A stretch of 47,051 bases of DNA. It comes from Candidatus Omnitrophota bacterium. Lineage in GTDB: Bacteria > Omnitrophota > Gorgyraeia > B26-G9. Numbering within the stretch: the first letter of the stretch is position 1; each line of letters opens with the position of its first letter. The notes under the pieces were generated by a model. It saw only the letters and a program-made list of their open reading frames with translations, was not told the origin of the DNA and did no database searches. Shown here piece by piece: positions 41,145-47,051 of this stretch. The translations under genes and the position numbers were made by a program. The DNA is taken from contig JACQZH010000035.1 in assembly GCA_016213925.1 (NCBI GenBank), positions 1 to 47,051 on the forward strand. The letters run 5' to 3'.

Positions 41145-42026
41145 ATGAGTTCTTTAAAAAAAGAAGCATCGCAATTTTTACTTATTAGAGAGTCGTGGAG
41201 CCAGCTTGTCGGGATTATTATTAATCAGCCTAAGATTATGCTTCCTTTTGCGATAATGTCAACTATAGAGGTTAGTGGTATCGTATTGATTTTTATGTTA
41301 TTGCAAGATCCCTGGGTTAACTTTATTAGGCCAGTAATAAAATGGTATTGGCAAGAGCAATTCCTGCATTATCCTCTTAATTTAGTGTTATTAGCGCAAC
41401 TTTTTTATTATTTTCAGGTTATAATTACTTTAATCATTGGCACATTGATTACCGGGATGACTATTAATGCGATTAATCAATATAAGCTAAAAGGTGATTT
41501 TTCTTTTAAAAAAGCTTTTTGGGAAACCTTGCCAAAATATGTGCATTTACTGATAATATCCGTAATTTTATTGGTGGCGATAACTTTTGCGTTTAACTTG
41601 CAAAAAATTTTAATAATGAAGTTAATAGCTAAGAACCTGGATATATTTACTAGTTTAAAAGCAAATATGGTGAATATTTCAATTTTTACCGGAACATTAA
41701 TAAACGGTTTATTGCAGAGTTTTTTTATTTTCGCTTGTCCGGCAATCATGATTAATAATAAGAATTGCCTGGCTGCTTTATTCAGCAGTGTTTGGTGCGC
41801 TTTCAGCAAGATGTTTGCTGTTTTAATGATTGTGCTGGTTCCTTTGAGTATTTATATACCGATAGCTATGTTAAAGGGAAAGCTTTTCTATATTATGGAT
41901 CATATCGTTCCTGAAATCACACTTTTTATTTTACTTGCAGGGATTATTGTAACTTTGCTTATCAATGTGGTGATTACTGTTTCTTCAACACAGCTTTATA
42001 TGCTGATTAAAGGGCAGGATAAATAA
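41145..42026 (+). CDS. Polytopic membrane protein of unknown function
   Basis: This 293-residue protein has about six hydrophobic segments (for example MLPFAIMSTIEVSGIVLIFMLL, IITLIIGTLITGMTI, LLIISVILLVAITFAF and ITLFILLAGIIVTLLINVVIT). The layout, with amphipathic linkers between pairs of long helices, resembles membrane proteins of the DUF4013 or YciC type, but I do not recognise a family with confidence. The stop overlaps the start of a lipoprotein gene (TAATG). It may help place or maintain envelope components together with the TPR lipoprotein. The nearest promoter is the sigma-70 site at 40937. Confidence 0.75.
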   Translation: MSSLKKEASQFLLIRESWSQLVGIIINQPKIMLPFAIMSTIEVSGIVLIFMLLQDPWVNFIRPVIKWYWQEQFLHYPLNLVLLAQLFYYFQVIITLIIGTLITGMTINAINQYKLKGDFSFKKAFWETLPKYVHLLIISVILLVAITFAFNLQKILIMKLIAKNLDIFTSLKANMVNISIFTGTLINGLLQSFFIFACPAIMINNKNCLAALFSSVWCAFSKMFAVLMIVLVPLSIYIPIAMLKGKLFYIMDHIVPEITLFILLAGIIVTLLINVVITVSSTQLYMLIKGQDK

Positions 42027-42883
42027 TGAAAACTAATTTATGCGGAAAAACTATGGCAGAAAAAAATATTATTTTTTTATTTTTATGTGTGATTTTTATT
42101 GCTGGATGCTCGAGTGAGTATCAGATGGAAAGATTAGTTTGGCAGGCAAATAAAGCGGCGGAAATTGTATTTATGACTGACGGCGCTGTATCTCCTTATG
42201 AGTTTGATAAAGCAATTCTGTTTCAAGAAAAAATAATCAAAAATGCTCCGGAATCAGAGTACGGGTTAAATGCCCGGTTTGCGATAGCGAAGCTTTATGT
42301 CGTAAAAAAAAGTTTTGATAAGGCTCGGGAAGTTTATGACAAGATATTGGAATCATTTCCTGAAAAACATGATATATGCGCATTGGCGCTGTTTTCAAAG
42401 GGACAGGTTTTTGAGCTTGAAGGTAATTGGACGCAAGCACTGATAATATTTAATGAAATAATAAGCAATTATAGTAAAACACGCCAAGGGGTAATTGTAC
42501 CTTTATATATAGCCCGTTATTATGTAAAAAATAAAGATCAGCAAGCGGCAGCAGCGGCTTATAATAGTGCGCGCAGTTATTATAAGAGTGTTGCCAAGGA
42601 ATATCAAAGAGCAAAGGCTGGGTTACTTGCGGAAAATCTTATTATCCGTACTTTTATTGAGGAAGGTAACTGGAAATCGGCTGTTGATTATATTGAAGAG
42701 TTAGATACTAAATATAAACTTGGGGTTGATACCTTAGTGATTTTAGCGCAAATATATAAAAATAAGCTTAATGATATGGAAAAAGCGCTTAAAATTTTGG
42801 ATAGGATTAGTAAGGAGTTTCCTGACTTTAAGAAAATAGAGCAGCTAAAAAAAGAAATAAGCAGCGATAAAAACCAGCAGTGA
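42026..42883 (+). CDS. Tetratricopeptide-repeat lipoprotein
   Basis: This is a predicted outer-membrane or periplasmic lipoprotein. The signal FLFLCVIFIAGCSS gives lipidated Cys28 (Cys19 if translation starts at the second Met, codon 10, which leaves a more usual signal length). The mature part is built of TPR-like helix pairs, with repeated A-x3-Y/F-x3-L patterns (AIAKLYVVKKSFDKAREVYDKI, ALFSKGQVFELEGNWTQALIIF, LAQIYKNKLNDMEKALKILDRI). Such proteins (PrsT, BamD or YbgF-like) serve as scaffolds. Being next to a PrsR-like regulator, it could be a PEP-CTERM-system TPR protein, though it is shorter than PrsT. Start and upstream stop overlap by one base. Confidence 0.8.
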   Translation: MKTNLCGKTMAEKNIIFLFLCVIFIAGCSSEYQMERLVWQANKAAEIVFMTDGAVSPYEFDKAILFQEKIIKNAPESEYGLNARFAIAKLYVVKKSFDKAREVYDKILESFPEKHDICALALFSKGQVFELEGNWTQALIIFNEIISNYSKTRQGVIVPLYIARYYVKNKDQQAAAAAYNSARSYYKSVAKEYQRAKAGLLAENLIIRTFIEEGNWKSAVDYIEELDTKYKLGVDTLVILAQIYKNKLNDMEKALKILDRISKEFPDFKKIEQLKKEISSDKNQQ

Positions 42884-42889
42884 TAATTT

Positions 42890-43060
42890 ATGGTGAAAAG
42901 ATACCTTGAAGAGTTTTAGGGAACAATCTTTGATCAGTGCCTGAATATTTTGGAGTCTGATACAGGGTCAATATTGATTACAGCCCGAAATAGTCGTGAT
43001 ATTGCTATGAGGGTTGGCAGAGGCTTGAAATTTATGAGTTTAATACCTATTGGGGGGGTA
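42890..43060 (+). pseudogene. Remnant of a GAF-like sensor domain
   Basis: An ATG at 42890 starts MVKRYLEEF and hits TAG at 42917-42919. The same frame continues with DQCLNILESDTGSILI and DIAMRVGRGLKF, which resembles the beginning of a GAF domain (helix, then D-TGSILI strand, then GRGL). It runs on in frame into the response-regulator gene. I infer the leftover of a sensor gene deleted upstream of the regulator. The similarity is short. Confidence 0.4.
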
Positions 43061-43063
43061 AAA

Positions 43064-44479
43064 ATGAAAACACATATATTAGTAACAGATGATGAACCTT
43101 TAGTGCGGAAATCGCTTAAAGAGATTTTGCGCTATGAAGGGTATAATGTAACGACTGCCGAAGACGGCGAAAAGGCTTTAAAAGTATTGGAAGAGTATCC
43201 GGTGGATATTATTATGGCGGATATTAAAATGCCTAATGTTGGAGGGATAGAGTTACTTAAAAAAGTAAGGGATAGGTATCCGAAAACCCATATAATTTTA
43301 ATGAGCGCTTATGCTAATGTCGAAAATGCGGTAGAGGCGATGCGTTTAGGCGCGACGGATTATATTACAAAGCCTTTAGACGATGAACAGGTAAAAAACT
43401 TAATTGAAAAAGTAAAAGGCACTAGTACGCAGGCAAAAGCAGAAAATAATGGCGGATTTCTTGAGCAGACAATGCGTTTAAAAGATGGGGAACGCTTGAG
43501 ATTTCATACTGTTGTAGGAAAAGATGAAAAAATGCAGAAAATTTATTCAATGATCGAGGCAATAGCAGATTCTCCTTCAACAGTATTGATTTGTGGAGAA
43601 AGCGGAACCGGCAAGAGAATGATTGCGCAGGCTATTCATCAGGCTGATGCATACCGCAGGAATAAACCGTTTATTGAAATCAGCTGCGGAGCGTTGCCGG
43701 AAACTTTGCTGGAAAGTGAATTATTCGGACATGTTAAAGGAGCTTTTACCGGCGCGATTAAGGATAGAGCTGGAAGATTTGAGCTTGCTGACGGAGGGAC
43801 ATTGCTATTGGATGAAATTGATACATGTTCTCCGAATCTGCAGGTAAAATTGCTGCGTGTTTTAGAAATAGGGGAATATGAACGTGTCGGCGATACCCAA
43901 ACGCTTAAATCTGATGTGCGTATTATTGCGGCAACTAATCAGCAGTTGGAAGAGCTTGTTAAAAGAAGAAGTTTTCGCGGTGATTTATATTGGCGGATAA
44001 ATGTTATTAGTATTGATTTACCCGCCTTGCGTGAACGCACAGGAGATATTTCATTACTGGTAAATCACTTCCTGGATAAGTATAATCTTATGCGTAAACC
44101 GAGAAACGGAATGTATATAGAAAATATAAGCGAAGAAGCGTTAAAGGCAATGATGAGGTATCCTTGGCCGGGAAATATAAGAGAGCTTGAGAATACTATC
44201 GAACGTGCGTGTATTCTAGTGAGAAATAATGTTATTCAGTTAAGTGATTTGCCGGATTCAATACAAAATTATAAACAGGAATTGGAGAAAGAAGAAATTA
44301 AGAAAAGCGACTTTTCCTTAAAGGATGCTTTAAAGCACCCTGAACGTGATATTTTAATCAGCGCATTGGAGCATACTAACTGGAATTGCACCCGTACTGC
44401 CGCGTATCTGGGTATAAACAGGACAACCTTGTATAATAAGATGAAACAATACGGAATAAAAAGGGGACAGAGAGGATAA
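43064..44479 (+). CDS. prsR: PrsR-like sigma-54-dependent response regulator
   Basis: This NtrC-family activator of 471 residues has a receiver domain with phospho-acceptor Asp53 (VDIIMADIKMPN), the acidic pair D9-D10 and a TKPL lysine. The AAA+ domain has GESGTGK Walker A, GAFTGA for sigma-54 contact, and LLLDEID Walker B. A C-terminal Fis-type helix-turn-helix follows (CTRTAAYLGINRTTLYNKM). ATG at 43064 follows a run of seven G; longer forms would lack an ATG. Response regulators of this build next to exosortase genes are called PrsR and activate PEP-CTERM genes. The sigma-54-like sites upstream of genes B, C, D and the sugar transferase are probable targets. No partner kinase (PrsK) is present in the window. 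Confidence 0.88.
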   Translation: MKTHILVTDDEPLVRKSLKEILRYEGYNVTTAEDGEKALKVLEEYPVDIIMADIKMPNVGGIELLKKVRDRYPKTHIILMSAYANVENAVEAMRLGATDYITKPLDDEQVKNLIEKVKGTSTQAKAENNGGFLEQTMRLKDGERLRFHTVVGKDEKMQKIYSMIEAIADSPSTVLICGESGTGKRMIAQAIHQADAYRRNKPFIEISCGALPETLLESELFGHVKGAFTGAIKDRAGRFELADGGTLLLDEIDTCSPNLQVKLLRVLEIGEYERVGDTQTLKSDVRIIAATNQQLEELVKRRSFRGDLYWRINVISIDLPALRERTGDISLLVNHFLDKYNLMRKPRNGMYIENISEEALKAMMRYPWPGNIRELENTIERACILVRNNVIQLSDLPDSIQNYKQELEKEEIKKSDFSLKDALKHPERDILISALEHTNWNCTRTAAYLGINRTTLYNKMKQYGIKRGQRG

Positions 44480-44564
44480 TATCAAGATTGAAACAGCCGG
44501 AATTAGTTGCCGTGTTATTGGCGTGCGTTGGCTTTAATTCTTGAATATAGCTTTTGTTATTATC

Positions 44565-46490
44565 CTAAGTTGCTTCGGAAATAGTTTCTTTCAGCTGGTT
44601 TTTTATAGATTGCGCCAGTTCTTTTCCTATATTAGGGACTTTTTGTAATTGTTCCAAAGAGGCGTTTTTTAATTCAGAAATATTTTTAAATCCTTTTGAA
44701 AAAAGATTGCGGGCGCGCATACGTCCTATCCCTTTAAGGCTGACTAAATCAATAAGTTCTGCTTTGATTCCATAGCGTATTTGTGTCCTTAGGTTATAAA
44801 TAGATTTGTGCGCAGGAATTTTAAAGAGTTTTGCTAGTTCAATGGCGGCATAAAGCAGCCATTCCGTAGTTTCAACGAAACGGTGTACATCTCCCGGGCC
44901 GATGCCGAAGTTATCACAGATAATCTCTTCTTTTTCTTCGTTAGTCCATTGGAAAATCATCCAAACGGTTTTTATCTTTGCGAGGTGAAAACTGAAGTCG
45001 TCGTTAAAACTAAAATTTAGGTCAAAAGCTTTTTTATTGGCATCGGCAAAAGGCAGAACTTTTTCTATATCAGATTTATTTAAAGCCAAAGTAACCATAT
45101 CAGGGACAGAGCAGATGATATAAAGCAGAGTTAACGGAGTTAAGTCTATATGGCTATTTTTAAGGCAATCACGGATGATTACGGCAGTGATGGGGTCTAT
45201 ATATAAACGGCTGATTCGGGAGCCGAAAGCAGTAGGAAGCAGTTTATTATGTGTTGTTTTTATCATTTCTTCCCGTTCAAGAAAATCTATGATTGAGCTG
45301 AGTGTTTGGGTTAAGTCGTAAAATTGTTCCTGATAAGAAAAAAATGTTTTTTTGATGAATTCTAAAGCGCTTTCCAGGCTAAAAATGAATCCGCTGACAA
45401 TTAATGAGAGTAAATGGATACGCAGGGAGTTTTCATTTCCCAGATAAGAATGGATTGATTCTGCTTTAGCAAAAATAAAACCGCTGAAAAGTTCTCCTTG
45501 TTCTTGCTTGTTGCGGCTGATAAGGATTGCTTCCCCGAATTTATCATATTTAGGCCGGCCGGCCCTTCCGCTCATTTGTTTATATTCCATTACGCTTATT
45601 GGGCGCATACCGGCTCCGGATACGTAGCGGTGTAAACTGCGAATAATCGTTCTGCGGGATGGAAGGTTGACGCCTACGGCTAGAGTTGGAGTAGCGCATA
45701 TTACTTTGATATTATTACTGCGGAAATTATCTTCAATTAGTTTTCGTTGTGAGTGTTCAAGCCCGGCATGGTGAAAGACGACGCCGTTTTTAAGGCATTC
45801 TGCCAGTTGCTTGCTTAGTTTTGTTGTTTCCTGGCTGTTTTTATGAAGTTCTGCGGAAAGTTTTTCCAGCTGAATGCGTTCTTCCGGGGTTAATATCTTA
45901 TGGAATTGATTGGCAATTCGCCGTGCCTCTGCTTGAGCTGACTTCCGCGTGTTGACAAATATCAATACTTGGCCTTTTTCATTTACGCAGTCAATGGCAA
46001 TAGCAGCGACTGCATCATCAGTATCTGAGAGTTTGATTTCTTTTGATGTTCCGTCGGAAAATGTTACTTCTCCCTGGCAATACACCCCTTCTTTTAAAGG
46101 TACAGGCCGCCAGGTGCTGGTAATAAGTTCGGCGTCTAACCAATGGGCAATAGTATGAGCGTTGGCGATTGTTGCGCTTAGTCCTAGAATCTTCAGGCTG
46201 GGAACTGAGCAGATAAGCCTGGTTATGACAGTTTCCAATGTTGGGCCGCGGTGAGGATCTCCTATATAATGGATCTCGTCGATAACTATACAGGCTAATC
46301 GTGAACAAAGCAAATCCGGTTTTTGTCTTAATAAAGAATCAATCTTTTCCGCGGTAGCAATAAGGATATCATATCTTATTAGGTCAGGATCAAAGGAGTC
46401 AAAATCCCCTGTGGCGATGCCGATCTTAAAGCCAAGAGAGGAATACTTTTCTTTAAAATCATCATATTTTTCAGAAGCAAGGGCTTTCAA
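44565..46490 (-). CDS. Hel308/Ski2-type DNA helicase, main part
   Basis: This piece carries most of a superfamily 2 helicase: IVIDEIHYIGD (DEAH-type Walker B), GLSATIANA, LIFVNTRKSAQAEARR, ATPTLAVGVNLPSRRTI and QMSGRAGRPKYDKFGEAIL (motif VI), then a winged-helix/ratchet region. It ends in a helix-hairpin-helix (SLKGIGRMRARNLFSKGF; VPNIGKELAQSI). This is the layout of archaeal Hel308/Hjm, which remodels stalled replication forks. Walker A lies in the separate upstream piece (46518-46724). The two are in the same frame and split only by a TAA, so the ATG at 46488-46490 is an internal codon and not the true start. Without the first piece the protein could not bind ATP. Confidence 0.85.
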   Translation of the reverse strand: MKALASEKYDDFKEKYSSLGFKIGIATGDFDSFDPDLIRYDILIATAEKIDSLLRQKPDLLCSRLACIVIDEIHYIGDPHRGPTLETVITRLICSVPSLKILGLSATIANAHTIAHWLDAELITSTWRPVPLKEGVYCQGEVTFSDGTSKEIKLSDTDDAVAAIAIDCVNEKGQVLIFVNTRKSAQAEARRIANQFHKILTPEERIQLEKLSAELHKNSQETTKLSKQLAECLKNGVVFHHAGLEHSQRKLIEDNFRSNNIKVICATPTLAVGVNLPSRRTIIRSLHRYVSGAGMRPISVMEYKQMSGRAGRPKYDKFGEAILISRNKQEQGELFSGFIFAKAESIHSYLGNENSLRIHLLSLIVSGFIFSLESALEFIKKTFFSYQEQFYDLTQTLSSIIDFLEREEMIKTTHNKLLPTAFGSRISRLYIDPITAVIIRDCLKNSHIDLTPLTLLYIICSVPDMVTLALNKSDIEKVLPFADANKKAFDLNFSFNDDFSFHLAKIKTVWMIFQWTNEEKEEIICDNFGIGPGDVHRFVETTEWLLYAAIELAKLFKIPAHKSIYNLRTQIRYGIKAELIDLVSLKGIGRMRARNLFSKGFKNISELKNASLEQLQKVPNIGKELAQSIKNQLKETISEAT

Positions 46491-46517
46491 CTGATCAATG
46501 TAAAGGCACTTTCCTGT

Positions 46518-46724
46518 TTAGGAAAACAATATATCTAGGATTGCAAGCTCAGCAATTAGTGTTTTACCGGAAGCGGTAGGCATGGAAAGAATCATATTTT
46601 TCTGAGATAATAAGCCCTGTTTAAGCGCTTGAACTTGCGGCGGATAAAGGCGCTTAATTCCGTTTTGCTTAAAAATGTCATGAATTTGCCGGGGGAGTAA
46701 TGTTAATTCGTTATCTGTTTTCAT
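46518..46724 (-). CDS. Hel308/Ski2-type helicase, N-terminal piece ending in a premature TAA
   Basis: This encodes 68 residues with the Q-like region (YPPQVQALKQGLL) and Walker A (PTASGKT, residues 49-55), then ELAILDILFS and TAA at 46520-46518. The frame beyond the stop reads TGKCLYIDQLKALASEKYDD, exactly the next helicase motif (Ia), so a single base change from a Lys, Gln or Glu codon explains the break. The combined gene would span 44565-46724 (about 719 residues), the normal Hel308 length. It could be a true mutation, suppression or a sequencing error. Confidence 0.82.
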   Translation of the reverse strand: MKTDNELTLLPRQIHDIFKQNGIKRLYPPQVQALKQGLLSQKNMILSMPTASGKTLIAELAILDILFS

Positions 46725-46767
46725 TTTGCGATTTCTTTTGTATGTTTATAATTATTTTAGTGTTTTC

Positions 46768-46796
46768 TTTATATCATGTTATAAGCTAATAGGCAA
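46768..46796 (-). promoter_or_regulatory. Promoter for the helicase gene
   Basis: On the minus strand TTGCCT (46796-46791), a 17-nt spacer and TATAAA (46773-46768) lie 44 nt before the helicase ATG. Confidence 0.6.
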
Positions 46797-46816
46797 GATA
46801 TTTTGAAAATTTCGTG

Positions 46817-46845
46817 TTGACTGTTTTTTATGTTTGTAGTAAGTT
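46817..46845 (+). promoter_or_regulatory. Possible promoter for the PAC2 gene
   Basis: TTGACT (46817-46822), a 17-nt spacer and TAAGTT (46840-46845) lie close to the ATG at 46855. The -10 is weak and the leader would be almost absent. Confidence 0.4.
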
Positions 46846-46854
46846 ATAGGGGAT

Positions 46855-47051
46855 ATGAATAACAAATATATTAAATTTAATAAAAAACCAAAAGTTAAAA
46901 ATCCTTATCTGCTTGCTGCCTGGCCTGGAATGGGAAATGTGGCTATCCGAGCTGCTGAGTTTTTATGCGATAACCTTCAGCCGGTTGAGTTTGCCGAGCT
47001 AAACGCCAGCGGTTTTTTTTATCCTCATGATGCCTGGATTGTTGACGGACA
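46855..47051 (+). CDS. PAC2-family protein (5' part only)
   Basis: The gene runs off the right edge after 65 codons. The visible start has LLAAWPGMGNVAIRAAEFLC and a later ELNASGFFYPHDAWIVDG, the opening of PAC2 (proteasome assembly chaperone 2) proteins. These are widespread in archaea and in some bacteria and their bacterial function is not established. TAGGGGAT precedes the ATG. It is transcribed away from the helicase gene. Together the two genes give this end of the window an archaeal flavour. Confidence 0.85.
   Translation, partial: MNNKYIKFNKKPKVKNPYLLAAWPGMGNVAIRAAEFLCDNLQPVEFAELNASGFFYPHDAWIVDG

Noticed and set aside
6983-46520. Stop-codon reassignment explaining the in-frame TAG and TAA codons
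   Set aside because: Both TAG and TAA end many intact genes here, and the interrupted genes usually also carry frameshifts.

Overview
The window is an AT-rich bacterial chromosome segment. It is dominated by a cell-surface polysaccharide locus, an exosortase/PEP-CTERM sorting locus and large secreted beta-rich proteins that end in a CFI-box sorting tail. I infer a candidate-phylum bacterium of the Omnitrophota (PVC) type. The grounds are this gene mix, a four-helix-bundle protein inside a sugar locus, an archaeal-looking Hel308-type helicase and a PAC2 protein. No rRNA or tRNA is present to confirm this.

Regions: (1) 0-6.7 kb holds a glycosyltransferase, an acyl carrier protein, an AMP-forming acyl ligase, a four-helix-bundle protein, a PP-loop amidotransferase-like protein and an asparagine synthase. 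(2) 6.7-9.5 kb is an accessory islet. It has two decayed genes, then an intact nucleotidyltransferase/HEPN pair bracketed by 159-bp direct repeats. (3) 9.6-25.9 kb is a tightly packed, same-strand exopolysaccharide operon. It contains an SGNH-like lipoprotein, an acyltransferase, deacetylase-like proteins, a kinase-like protein, a flippase, an O-antigen ligase/polymerase, five glycosyltransferases, a bi-domain dehydrogenase and a nucleotide-sugar epimerase. (4) 26-35.8 kb carries four secreted-protein genes A-D: a broken beta-helix protein (A), its intact paralogue (B), and two Ig/FN3/propeller proteins (C, D). (5) 36-44.5 kb has three PEP-CTERM proteins, exosortase, EpsI, a sugar-phosphate transferase, a membrane protein, a TPR lipoprotein and a PrsR-like sigma-54 activator. 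(6) 44.5-47 kb has a helicase interrupted by one stop codon and the start of a PAC2 gene.

The most interesting reading concerns genes B, C and D. B and C both end inside an SbsA/Big_5-like Ig domain, just before its last strand (both stop after DLAP). C and D both begin, right after unrelated signal peptides, with exactly the kind of strand that is missing (AN-x-MA-x-DSYSFT). Only D carries a C-terminal anchor. This is what a donor-strand relay of surface proteins would look like. B, C and D, and the sugar transferase gene, each have a sigma-54-type -24/-12 element upstream, which fits the PrsR-like activator. D also has a c-di-GMP-I (GEMM) riboswitch-like leader into which a heptanucleotide array has expanded.

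A second theme is a family of degenerate heptanucleotide tandem arrays. They sit mostly just 3' of stop codons, and once inside a coding sequence. They resemble the STRR sequences of heterocystous cyanobacteria. Decay is visible in several places: in-frame stops, an 11-bp duplication and small deletions. Some of these could be assembly errors.
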